A DNA stretch of 64,000 nucleotides from Cucumis sativus (Eukaryota > Streptophyta > Magnoliopsida > Cucurbitales > Cucurbitaceae): positions 7,936,001 through 8,000,000 of the forward strand of contig NC_026657.2 in assembly GCF_000004075.3 (NCBI RefSeq), given 5' to 3'. Of the stretch, positions 54,101 through 64,000 are shown piece by piece. The notes beneath the pieces were generated by a model, which was not told the DNA's origin, searched no databases, and was given only the letters and a program-made list of their open reading frames with translations. The position numbers and the translations under genes are program-made. Position 1 is the stretch's first letter. Each line of letters opens with the position of its first letter.

Positions 54101-57100
54101 ATCAGTTGTTTTTTCAAGTAATCATGTTCCATCAATTCACACGAACCTCAACTAAAAATTACATGAAACAACCACCTAACCCAAATTCAAAGGAAATTTG
54201 GTGTATTTTAGGGGCCACCATAATTATGAACTTGGCTCTTTAAACAACTAGACCAACTAATGGAAGTACTTGATAATAATAATTGCAGAGCAAACATGTC
54301 TGTTGTTTCTAATACCTGCAGCAATCGTTGCGTCATGAACCACACGGTCAATTTCATCAGTAGTTATACCTGGCCGAATCACTCTAGCAGCTGCATCTAA
54401 AACTTCCCTTGAAATCTGAAAATTAATTCATTTAATCACCAGCGAGATTCTTAAAGCATAAATATAAAAGTATGAATGAAAGAAACTTAGATGTATAAAT
54501 GTAAACATATGAATGTTAGAAACTTAGCTTCATCTGGAATTTTTTATAAAATTTTGAAACAAGATGCATACTGACTATAAATAAATGTCACCAGATTGTT
54601 CATAAAAATAAACTGATGTTATGAAGCAAAGAGAATCAACTTTGCATTAGAATTGAAGAGAAATCAGACATACCCTGCCAACCTCCCTCATTTTTTCAAT
54701 CTGATCGGGTGTTTTGATCTTCAAAAGAGAAAAACATATGGTTAGTCAAGTAACTAAAAGTTTAGAAAAACTAGTAATAGCTAAGAAACAGAAGCATACC
54801 TCAACAACATGTTGGAAGTCACTATTTGGCTCAATTTTTGGAATTCCCTGAAAGTTTAGAGAAAAGGAGAGGTAAATCATTCACTACAATCATTGTGGAA
54901 ATTGAAACAGAAACAGCATTTATACATGATGGGTCACTCGATAAAAGCTGGATAATATAGCAGCATATCTACTTTTAAGTTTTAAGGACACAAATCTCCA
55001 AGATCTGCAACCAATACTGTTACCCACATCTCAACCCTCTTACCAATCAAGGAAGAATGGATGAAGAACAACGAAATTTGACAAAGATTTTGTTAATTAA
55101 GCTATTACTAATATTAGTAGGTAAAAGGATGTTCCTTTTCTGGAAGAAAATAAATGTAACAATTGAAATATACAAAAAGTTAAGCCCAAAATTATAATCC
55201 AGCAGTTAGAAAAATACTGTTAATTGGCTAAGATCATAGGAATAGGAAAATAACAAAGTCTTTTTGAACAAAATTAAAGGTCCACTTGGACTAAATGCAC
55301 AGCAAAAATTATTCAAACTCACATCATCTGCCCAATCTGGCCGATCGATGTGAGGAGGTACTTCGCACTTGCTTGATATGGGATATGGCCTCAGAGTCCT
55401 GCAAAATAACAGAGGGCATAAATGCATCCAATGCTTCACACAAAAAATATTTCACATGTTGAATTTGAACTTGATGTCTAATTTGTTAAAGCTATCTCAA
55501 AATCTCTAGTAAAGGACACTGAACAGCAATGGGAAAACAGACTCAGTGTCTTCTACTATGAAGTTCTTTTAGGGTAGGGAACCTCCCACGAATTTTAAGT
55601 CAAAGGTACAAACAATTTACAGGAACATAGTTTTTCAGAAGAAAGATCAATAAGATGGGTTTCACCATTAAAATGCCATAAAGTTTAGATTTTCTTCAAA
55701 GCACCACATGCTGGATGCTAATGGTCTCATGATACACATTTACAAGTCAGCCAAGAGTTCTACTCTGTTACTGTAAATTTTGCAACAAGAAAGAAAGATA
55801 CTATATAAGTAAACAAAGCCTATTGAAAAAAAAAGGTAAGTTTTCTCTCTTTCCCCTCCCTCCTCTCTCCTCTCTCCTCCAGTAAACAAAGCCTATTGTT
55901 TTTTTTAAAATAATAATAAATAGATAAATAAAATATTATTGGCTAGCTTGCAATGAGGAAATCAGATGGAGGAATATAAAAGGAAACCAAGATACCCACT
56001 GGGCATCACAAAAAAATCTTATCCAATTAAAGAAAGGATGACGTGAGTGGTCAACGAGGACATGATAGATAGAATGAATACACAGGGGCAAGATAAAAGC
56101 CTCGATGCTTACCCTGTCCAATCAAAATGGGGTAGCTTTGGTGTTCTTGCCTGTCCTTTCTTCAAGCAATATAACCAACCTTCGTTTGCAAGATCTGAAT
56201 TCTGTTCCCCAGAATTACCAGTCCCTATTGAGGACAGTTTTGCTTTTAAATGTACTGCTTTGTGAGTGCTCCAAGAGGCCTTGAAACAATCCTGAGAACT
56301 GTTGAGATAGGAAACTTCATAAATAAATCAACATGATTTCAACGCTTAACAAATACTTTATCCAAACCATCAAAGAGCCATCTAATATAGATACAATATG
56401 ATGCAAATTAAGTGATTCTTCATTTTCTACTATTGATAAATCAGTAACCTTGGGTGTACTAATTAAACACAAAGAATCTTAACATATTAGAAAATTTAGG
56501 TTTAAGTTTCAATGTTATACAATTACATGTCCAAGTTCTAATGTATGTCAAGATATATGTCAGACTTCTAATTAACAAGTTCTCAAACTCACAAGACGTA
56601 AGCATATAAGCTTCACTAATAGTTTCTTCAACCCACTTCATTCATATTACATGCTAATCAACATATTTTTAAGAAAAACCAAAGAATAAAAGGTTGCAAT
56701 GCTTGATTGATCTAACTAATAAGTAGTTGGCTGTGACCACAAACCAGAAAGCAGCATTCTCACGAGGAAGCTTCAGATCCATACACTTTGGACACCTAAA
56801 CACAAAGTAAGTTAATCAGAAAGAATGGTATTAATAAAAAGGTTAAATAGTTACCATAGAATATGTGGACTAAAATTTTAAACACAAACAAGTCACACAG
56901 AGTATCCCTGAACTCCCAACAATTTTTCTACCTTTTAAAGAACATATAGTGTCTCTTATGATTTCAGGCAACTACTTATATCATTGAATTACTGTTGAAA
57001 CACTAACCCTAATGTACTTATTGCTTTTTTTTAAAAGAAGACGAGCTTCTTTATTATTAATAACTCAACGTACAAGAGAGCTATACAATGAGAATAATAG

Positions 57101-58772
57101 GGAAGCCAAGAAATGGAGACAGAGAGAGAGGATCAGTAGATGCACCCGGACAATGTACTTATTGCTACCATCACACTTCTCATTTACACTTTGTTTAGAC
57201 AGAATAATGATCAATCACCAGATAATCAGAACTTATAAATGAAATGCCATTTTTGCTTCAAAGTACTATTATAACCCAAATGCTGTGCTGCCTTTCACCT
57301 GCACCTATGCTCTACTGATCAGCCGTCCTCCTAGTTCAACATTGTTTGAAGCAACCTTTGGTTGGAAATCCCTTCGAGGAGCTGTGAAATAATGCACTTA
57401 CATGCCTTTTCTAGTTCAACATTCTCTTCTTTGTCTTCTTCTTTTGACATTTAGAACCATAGTCTAATTGTTAATCAAGAGTCTTATTCCTTTTTTGGAT
57501 CAAAACAAAAGAGATTATGCCTCCTGCCTCTCACCTCCCGCCTCCCCAAGGCACATCATGTCATAAAGTGATAGGAAAAACAATATCACTTCATCATATG
57601 TATCTAACTCCAATACACCACGAATTGAAATTTTAGCGCAATATTTTACTTTAACCACAACGTCTAGAGAAATGTTGATGGAAAATATTTAAATTAACAT
57701 CAATTCTAATTGGAATGCGGTTGAAAATCATTCTTAATATATTTATACAAGTGGCTACTGATAGATATGAATTTTCTAAAATAATTGTTACGTTTTGCAG
57801 TACTTTATTTACTTTTTATCAAAATTCTTGTTAAAATTCTGAGGCTACTGATAGACATGAATTTTATTTACTTACTTTATTTATTCAAGTGGCGATTGAT
57901 AGACATGAATTTTCTAAAATAATTGTTACGTTTTGCAATACTTTATTTACTTTTTATCAAAATTCTTGTTAAATTTCTGAGGCTCGATCCCCTGTTTTTC
58001 AAGAGAACAATGCACAAAACCGCTTTTAGCCTTTCAAACCATTGATTGGCACAGATATTCAAAAGAGTATAATTACCAAAAGAAGAGAAAAGAGAACACC
58101 ATAAAAATCATTATTTCCTAAAGAATATCATAATCCACCCAAATATCATGTAAAACGCTTCAATAACTTTCCAAACAAATTCTCAATATAGGGCTTTTAA
58201 AAACATTGCTCATTAGTTTTAAAATCAAACAACTACCACCACCCATTGGTTTTAAACTTCCAAAATACAAAGCAACTATAACTCGTTTTACAAAAAGAAT
58301 AAACTTCTGAATATCATGCGGCAACTATACAAGGGAGCTCTTAAAATAGAATGGCAAGAATGGCCTACACGATTCAACATATGCGCTATCAAAATCACAA
58401 GTCAAAAACACCTAAACCATGACTTCCAGCTTCATTCATACCAATCCGAGATTCTGATTTCGCCCAAGAATCCCAAATTAAATTTTTTCAAAAAAAAAAA
58501 CAACAACAACAATAAACTTCCCAAGGCAATAACATTTTTCCAAGTCCACAAGCTCAAACTAAGCAGCTAAAAATCCATCAAAAACAAAAGAAACCCAAAA
58601 GGAACTCAAATTCCATCGACATTCAAGAACCAAGATGAACATGGGAACTACGACGACAGCTGAAAAAGTTCAAAAGAAAAGATAAAAAAAACACATACTG
58701 AAGATGGGAAGGTTTGCCGCATCTGGCACAAGTTAAGGTAACAGTTTCGGCCGTATCGGAACCACCGGCCAT
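51178..58772 (-). CDS. MAP1A: methionine aminopeptidase 1A
   Basis: Cytosolic enzyme that removes the initiator Met from nascent proteins. Sixteen exons: 58772-58699, 56795-56745, 56298-56113, 55398-55323, 54847-54800, 54718-54674, 54415-54316, 53728-53677, 53594-53553, 53415-53354, 53270-53172, 52706-52633, 52521-52452, 52258-52193, 52114-52026, 51252-51178. They give 402 residues. The N-terminal zinc-finger region has C15-x2-C18, C26-x2-C29 and C42-x3-C46, typical of cytosolic type 1 enzymes that dock on ribosomes. The metal-binding residues D236, D247, H310, E343 and E374 are all present, in VNVDVTV, GDLNETY, GHGIG, TIEPM and QFEHTLLV. There is no transit peptide. Intron 1 (1.9 kb) carries a retroposon and a tandem duplication. 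Confidence 0.95.
55808..55898. repeat. 18-bp direct repeat around a 55-bp filler in MAP1A intron 3
   Basis: AGTAAACAAAGCCTATTG occurs at 55808-55825 and again, identical, at 55881-55898. Between the copies is an A9 run followed by a long CT-rich tract. It is probably a repair-filler insertion or template-slip duplication. Confidence 0.7.
57011..57166 (-). mobile_element. 5'-truncated retroposon with 15-bp target-site duplication
   Basis: AATGTACTTATTGCT is present, identical, at 57011-57025 and 57152-57166. The 126 bases between them, read on the minus strand, end in AATAATAAAGAAGC, a further 18 bases and an A run. This is the layout of a transcript copy with poly(A) signal and tail inserted by LINE machinery. 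The sequence TCTTGTACGTTGAG before the signal looks like the 3' end of a plant LINE. The intact duplication suggests a fairly recent insertion. It lies in MAP1A intron 1. Confidence 0.75.
57741..57984. repeat. tandem duplication, period 138 bp, about 1.8 copies
   Basis: 57741-57846 and 57879-57984 are near-identical over 106 bases, including ATAATTGTTACGTTTTGCA and CTTTATTTACTTTTTATC, each ending CTGAGGCT. Only a few substitutions separate them. The unit contains the dispersed GATAGACATGAATTTT motif. It lies in MAP1A intron 1. Confidence 0.85.
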
Positions 58773-58985
58773 TGAACCAGTAACGGAAACGATCCTCCTC
58801 CGTCCTCTTCCGCCGCCGGCAAGAAATATGTATCAATAACTTTCAATTAATCGAACAGAGCGATTGAAAAGTATAGAGAATGCCTTGAAAGAAAGGGAAA
58901 AAACAACTCATAGACCCTGTTTTCGTGTGCTCAAGGCTAAAATATTTTGCTATAAAGTTCTAAGAGTACCATTTTAATCAACAAG

Positions 58986-59058
58986 GCGCCTGTAGCTCAG
59001 TGGATAGAGCGTCTGTTTCCTAAGCAGAAAGTCGTAGGTTCGACCCCTACCTGGCGCG
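58986..59058 (+). tRNA. trnR-CCT: tRNA-Arg (anticodon CCT)
   Basis: A 73-base cloverleaf. The acceptor GCGCCTG opposes CTGGCGC with one T-T mismatch at the sixth pair. The D arm is GCTCAGTGGATAGAGC. The anticodon loop TTCCTAA (CCT) is closed by CTGTT/AGCAG-type pairing. The T arm is GTAGGTTCGACCCCTAC. The discriminator is G. No intron is seen. Confidence 0.95.
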
Positions 59059-59064
59059 TTTTTT
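59059..59064 (+). terminator. Pol III terminator of tRNA-Arg
   Basis: Six T residues directly follow the tRNA; the T-rich minisatellite provides further runs of T. Confidence 0.88.
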
Positions 59065-59070
59065 CTTTTT

Positions 59071-59326
59071 CCCTCCATTTTGTTTTATTCTTTTTTTTTC
59101 CCTCCATTTTGTTTTATTCTTTTTTTTTCCCTCCATTTTGTTTTATTCTTTTTTTTTTCCTTCATATTGTTTATGTTATATTTTTTTCCTTCATATTGTT
59201 TATGTTATATTTTCTTCCTTCATATTGTTTATGTTATATTTTCTTCCTTCATACTGTTTATGTTATATTTTTTTCCTTCATATTGTTTATGTTATATTTT
59301 TTTCCTTCATATTGTTTATATTATAA
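59071..59326 (+). repeat. 29-bp minisatellite, nine units in two subfamilies
   Basis: Three units of the CCCTCCATTTTGTTTTATTC type (starts 59071, 59100, 59129) are followed by six of the CCTTCATATTGTTTATGTTA type (starts 59159, 59188, 59217, 59246, 59275, 59304). Each is completed by a T run. The shared register shows both subfamilies come from one unit. The array begins right behind the tRNA-Arg terminator. Overlapping Phe/Tyr-rich ORFs across it are artefacts. Confidence 0.95.
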
Positions 59327-59587
59327 AAAGAACTATCCAACAACAAAACGCTAGAATGGAAGGTTTTGATATAACTAATGTAGCACTGCCAACCCAATTT
59401 GTAAATGAATTGATGACTTGTAACTCGTCCAAGTTTCTATTTAGAATTTTTATATTTTATAAACTATTTTTTTAGTACAATTTTGTATATTTTATAAATC
59501 ATTTTAATTTCTTTTTGCTATTTAAATTTAAAATGTAACAAAAAAGACAATTAAATACTTTATTAAAATTTTATATGACCTTAAAAA
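59327..59587. other. spacer and pectin methylesterase 3' flank
   Basis: AT-rich DNA between the minisatellite and the pectin methylesterase stop codon, with TATTTTATAAA motifs at 59450-59500. No gene is seen. Confidence 0.6.
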
Positions 59588-61523
59588 TCAAACTCCCGCC
59601 TCGAAAGGAACGCCGGTAGCCGGAATCCAATCGCCGCCGTGAAGAAACTCAGCCACCGTGAAAGGCCGCGCTTCCTCCGCGGAACGGAGGATGTGAAATC
59701 CCGGCCAATTTACCCTAAATCTCGTCGAAGAACCGTCGCCCCTGTTCTTAAACTCTGCATAAAACAGAGTCGAAATCGCAAAATCCCCTGTCCATTCTCC
59801 CCACCCTTTCGGATCAATCAACCCGTCCAGATCCGTCGCAATTACCACCGTTCTCGAAAACCGCTTCCAGGGCCGCCCGAGGTACGTCCTGTACTGAGCC
59901 TTTACGGGGGAAAATTCCGGTGCCGGCTGGACTCTGGAGTTGAGGATCGAAAATCCGGTGGCCTCTGCCGGATCGTCGCGGCCTTGGGCAGTGATCATGT
60001 TGGCTTGGTGAAGAATCGGCTGTCGGACGAAGATTTCGCAGTTCTGGAGGACGGCGGCCGAGTTGCCAAAGATGAAGTCGATGGTGCCATAGATTTTGCA
60101 GTCGCGGTAGAATTGGCGAAGGGAGTGGAGGAAGAGGGTGTCTTGATAGCCTTTTATTGCGCACCGGTATACGACGGCAAGGTCGGAATTGAGCCGTAGC
60201 GCCACCGCTTGTTGCTTTCCCGGTCCGGCGGTGTTCTCGAATGTTATGTCCCTCACCCAAAACCCGTCGCCGGAAACGCCTGCTCAGATACGGCAATTCT
60301 ATCGAACATTTTATATTTCAAAAGCAAAAGAAAAATGAAAATTTTACGCATTTGTATTTTGTAAGGATATTTGTAGTTAAGGCTCACCGAATGTAGCTGA
60401 GTTATAAGTGGTGGCGCCGTCGGGTACATTGCGGCTACCAGTGACGATGGTTTTGTCTATGCCGTCGCCGACAAGCATGACGTTCTTCAACTGTATTCCA
60501 ATTTCCACATTCTCCCTGTAAACTCCAGCTTTCACGTATATCACAATTCTCCCTCCTCGCCGTGTCCGTCCACTTCTCGCCAGAGCCGCCACCGCCCTGT
60601 TTATGGTTCTGTGGGTGCCGGATCCATCCTTCGCCACCACATAGTTCGCCTTCGACGTCGCCGGATTCCACGTTGCCAAGTTGGTTCCTCTGTTTTCCCT
60701 CCATTTCCGTTTCCCCAATCTTTTCCGTCCTGAATTCAAATTTTCATTTCTATTCGTGACATGAAGGTCTTTTGTGTCTTTTACTTTATTTTTCCCTTTA
60801 TTTCTTCTATTTTGGTGTTCACTTTTTTAATGTTATTATTATTTTTTTTTCCATTTTGAATAATATGTACTCACCAAATCAAATATAAAAAAACAATCTT
60901 AATTTTGTTATATAGTATTTTGTTACGAACCAAAAAGTATAAACTAAATTTTTGCTTCAATGAAATTTTAGGATTTTCTAACCATTAAATATACACATAC
61001 ATGAAACCATTAACTTATAACAAAAACAAACAAGTTGGAATATGGAATGGTACTGATTGCAACGTGTGGGTAGCAAGTGCTCACCGTTCCGCTTCTCCAC
61101 GGCAGCAATCTTATCGTATAAATGCAGAGCTCCAGTGAGCATCACCGTCAAGTTATTCCCATCCACCGCCGCCACATCGTGGACCTCTTCCAACCCATCC
61201 AAACAACTCCGATGGTTAGCCATGGCGGCGCTGACCCACATCCGACCATCTTCCGCCCTATACTTATTCTCTCCAACCAACATCCCCGCGAGCCGCCACT
61301 CGGCCTCCTCATAGAGCGTAGCGCAATCACGAAGCGCGGCCTGCAGATTCCAATCTCCAAACTGACGTCGTTTTAAATTACCAATTTCGGTTATGGCTTC
61401 CCTAACCCCGGTCTGCGCCAACCGAACCGAGTCCAGCGCAGGCAACGAAAAATTAGAAGAAGCCACAAAGGGTAGGAAGAGGAGAAGGAGAAATGTAGTG
61501 AAGGGGAAGGGCATTTTGGTCAT
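59588..61523 (-). CDS. PME: pectin methylesterase with N-terminal PMEI-like pro-region
   Basis: Secreted cell-wall enzyme that de-esterifies homogalacturonan. Three exons, 61523-61085, 60729-60388 and 60279-59588, give 490 residues. The signal peptide is MTKMPFPFTTFLLLLFLPFVASS; a second Met lies three residues in. Residues about 24-146 resemble a pectin methylesterase inhibitor pro-region but keep only its last two Cys (RDCATLYEEAE and NHRSCLDGLEE). NGRKRLGKRKW may be the basic processing site. The catalytic domain has AGVYREN, KQQAVAL with Gln at about 284, GYQDTLF with Gln306, GTIDFIFGN with Asp328, and YLGRPWKRFSRTV. The C-terminus IPATGVPFEAGV is typical. Exons are GC-rich compared with their surroundings. 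Identity is firm; the paralogue is undecided. Confidence 0.95.
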
Positions 61524-61590
61524 TTAGATAATGGGAAATAAGAGAAGTTTTGTAACTTAAATTGATTGATAAATGTAATCATAAATAAAT

Positions 61591-61652
61591 AGGTGGGTGT
61601 GGAGAGAGATAAGGTGGGTGTGGAGAGAGATAAGGTGGGTGTGGAGAAACAC
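61591..61652. repeat. 21-bp tandem repeat, three copies, in the pectin methylesterase promoter
   Basis: AGGTGGGTGTGGAGAGAGAT plus A is repeated from 61591, 61612 and 61633. The third copy diverges at its end. It sits 70-130 bases upstream of the start codon; on the gene's strand it is CT- and CACCC-rich. Confidence 0.9.
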
Positions 61653-62320
61653 CTGGAATGTGGGTGTGACCAAGTGTCAGTGGGTGGGAAGAGATTTTTT
61701 CTTTTTTGTTAACATGTATATAATGTATGTAAACTCTTCATGCATTTCCATGTTACAAAGTCACACCCTAAGTCAATAGTAATTTTATTTTATTTTATGA
61801 AGGTTGAATTGACCATTATGTATGATATGTGAGTATAGTGGTGCCTTTTTCTTCAATGTTAAAAGAAAGTTTTGATAAAGTATTTTCAAACCATGGGCTT
61901 TGAACCATTTCAACTTACAATAACTAAAATAATCTTCAAATTCTTAGGAGACCCGTAGTTGAGATATATCTTTAAGAGTTTAATCTTTGGATGTTCATAA
62001 CTTCCATATCGAGGATTTTCCATCGTTGTTTTCATCTTAATCTCTCAACAAAAGCCTTATTTGGATCTGGGCCTAGGTGTCATTTCGATCCATAAAATAG
62101 ACTCGAACTGATCAAAAACTAGGCTTGGACCCTGGCCTTCCTTATTTGGGCTTGGACCCTCTTGGTTAAAAGTAATTATTTTTCAATTTTAGATGTTTTA
62201 AATATTAAGAAAATGAAAAAAAAAAAATGATGTTTGAGGCGTTCCTTTTCTTCTATGGAAAGTGATGTTATTATTTTCATTTTTTAAAGTTCATGGGTAG
62301 AGAGATTTAAATTCATTAAA

Positions 62321-62425
62321 TTTATTTATTTATATAGATGTTATAGATGTGAGTTGAACTAAGCTCTTGTTGATATTTATTTATTTATATAGATGTCAGT
62401 TGAACTAAACTCTTGTTGATAGTGA
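62321..62425. repeat. imperfect direct duplication of about 50 bp
   Basis: TTTATTTATTTATATAGATG followed by AGTTGAACTAARCTCTTGTT occurs twice, from 62321 and from about 62376. The first copy has an extra stretch of about nine bases. Confidence 0.8.
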
Positions 62426-62524
62426 TGTTAGTTAATTAAAAGGGAAATTGCAATTGAGGACCATTTTATGAATAATAATTTAGGGTATAGCAACATTTTA
62501 AAAAAATTGCAAACATAACATAAC

Positions 62525-62615
62525 TATCACTGATAGACTTCGTATGGTTTATCACTGATAAACTTCGTATGGTTTATCACTGATAGACTTCGTATGGTCT
62601 ATCACTGATAGACTA
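62525..62615. repeat. 25-bp tandem repeat, 3.6 copies, with palindromic core
   Basis: Units begin at 62525, 62550, 62575 and 62600, each starting TATCACTGATARAC and continuing TTCGTATGGT. At the third-to-fourth junction the sequence reads GTCTATCACTGATAGAC, a 17-base palindrome apart from its centre base. Confidence 0.95.
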
Positions 62616-64000
62616 ATATTTGCAACATGGTATATCGATGATAGAATTTGACATTTTTTGCTATATTTGCAAATTTGTTAAAATGTTGTTGTGTACTTAA
62701 TTATTTTGAATCTAATTGCTAAATTTGCAACTATCTTTTAACTATAAAAATTGATGATAAAATCCTTTTTAATATAAACAACTTCACCCAAAACACTTAT
62801 TACTTAAAACATTTGAAAACAAAACACTCAAAACATACAATGAAGAAAAAAGCATGAAAATGTGAAAAGAAACAACTATGGAAAAAGTGATTTAAGAAAG
62901 TACAAGAGAAAGCATTTGGTTTGAAAGAAACCATCTTTCAATTCTCACACACATAGTTTCAAATATAACAAATGAATCAAAGAGTAAAAGAAAAAAAGAC
63001 AAAAACAAGAATGTAGAAATAGGATTTGATTGTGTGCATTTACAGTAGCGTGTTACTGTTACAACAAACACATAAATGCGCCACGTGCTAATTGTAGGTC
63101 AAAGTCAAAGTTTTGGACGGTTGTTGATCTACCACCATCCCCGTCGGTGAAAATCCATCGGTTTTGGCCCTAAAACTGCAATGCCGTGTTAGGAGGTACC
63201 TTAATAAGCCATGTGGATAAGGACGATGACGGTACTTTCATTCTCTTTATTTTTATTTTCTCAAAAATATGGTAAACAATAAACAAAATAATTATGAAAT
63301 AGAAAAAGTGTATTAAATGATAGTAAAATTTAGAAAACAAATACATCATAATTTTTTTTTCATATTACAAATTTGACAAATACGACGATAATTATATTAG
63401 ATGGTTCTTTTATTAAATTTACTATTTCTATAAATTTATTTAAAAATATAAGTGACATGAAATATATTCACAATTTTCTTTTCTACTTTTGTCATCTCTC
63501 TTACAAAATAAAGTAAAAATTACCTGATATGCTTATTAATGACATTGATAGACAGTATTAGAAGTTTATCAATATTTATTATTGCTATACTCTAAAAATT
63601 TGCTATATTTTATAAATATATTGGTTTATTTTTTCTACAGTTAAAATATTATATTTTTATCGTTATTTATAATAAATAAATAATTTTTTATTTTTAATTA
63701 TAAATTTTATCCATAAATGTTAATATTTGGGACAATTATTATACTTAGATAATAAATAACTTGGTTAAATTGATTTCATCATTAATAGTATTGTTTTTAA
63801 AATTTTTATTGGGGATTATTGCTTGAATTTTGTAAATAAATTATTTTAAACGTTTAATTTTTTAAAAATATTTATAAATATAGCAAAATATTATTATCTA
63901 TTTGTGATATATAAATCACCATAATTTGTCGTTTTTGCTAAAAAAAATAGTTAAAATTATTTGATATTAAAGTTTGAAGTATTTGTATTATTAGTCAAAG

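Larger units (their letters stand above)
61653..64000. other. repeat-bearing intergenic region upstream of pectin methylesterase
   Basis: No gene is seen on either strand. It contains two small tandem repeats (62321-62425 and 62525-62615) and further TATAAATATTTT and GATAGACA repeat fragments (63530-63660, 63860-63920). Homopolymer-rich AT DNA makes up the rest. 63060-63230 is a less AT-rich stretch without an ORF that I can support. Confidence 0.6.

Noticed and set aside
56291-56298. MAP1A exon 3 starting at 56291 after TTCTCAG
   Set aside because: That acceptor gives the wrong frame; starting at 56298 gives FCSQDCFK with the zinc-finger Cys spacing.
59071-59326. Evenly spaced repeats considered as a CRISPR array
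   Set aside because: Units abut with no unique spacers, and this is a plant nuclear genome.
59080-59475. 131-codon Phe/Tyr/Leu ORF resembling a membrane protein
   Set aside because: Translation of the 29-bp minisatellite, open in all three frames because 29 is not a multiple of three and the unit lacks stops.
59639-60199. 186-codon plus-strand ORF
   Set aside because: Antisense shadow of pectin methylesterase exon 3, which holds all catalytic motifs on the minus strand.
62525-62615. Palindromic repeats considered as a CRISPR array or transposon terminal repeats
   Set aside because: Units are contiguous with no spacers, and no element boundaries or target duplications were found.

Overview
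The window is nuclear DNA of a dicot plant. It has AT-rich spacers, split genes with GT-AG introns, Pol II and Pol III snRNA genes carrying the plant upstream sequence element (USE), and chloroplast-targeted enzymes. Short dispersed repeats built on TATCACTGATAGAC and TATTTTATAAATATTTT point to Cucurbitaceae. That assignment rests on memory of cucurbit sequence, not on a search.

Layout. (+) 107-3107 tRNA 2'-phosphotransferase, 5' end outside the window. (+) 4370-7055 membrane glycosyltransferase-like protein. (-) about 7590-7725 U5 snRNA. (-) 9668-10966 UDP-glucuronate 4-epimerase. (-) 13240-17240 EPSP synthase, 8 exons. (-) 18763-18864 U6 snRNA. (-) 21076-24355 plastid transketolase, 7 exons. 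(-) 26067-30038 RAD51C, 9 exons. (-) 32265-37051 organellar tRNA t6A synthase of the Qri7/GCP1 type, 13 exons. (+) 38060-41625 SagB-type nitroreductase-like protein. (+) 47822-49090 GIL1/DUF641 protein. (+) 49782-49854 tRNA-Glu(CTC). (-) 51178-58772 methionine aminopeptidase 1A, 16 exons. (+) 58986-59058 tRNA-Arg(CCT). (-) 59588-61523 pectin methylesterase. The last 2.4 kb hold only repeats.

The exon models were built by hand. All interrupted genes splice to one open frame of family-typical length. The genes are ordinary and independent; there is no operon-like or biosynthetic cluster. Transketolase makes erythrose 4-phosphate, a precursor of the shikimate pathway in which EPSP synthase acts, but their proximity is probably chance. 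The epimerase supplies UDP-galacturonate for pectin, which the methylesterase later modifies. TPT1 and the t6A enzyme both act on tRNA.

The less ordinary content is non-coding: the two snRNA genes with contrasting promoter spacing, a TRIM-like miniature LTR relic in a TPT1 intron, short poly(A)-ended insertions bounded by direct repeats, several minisatellites, and a 5-codon uORF overlapping a start codon. I saw no convincing sign of a wholly undescribed biological system.
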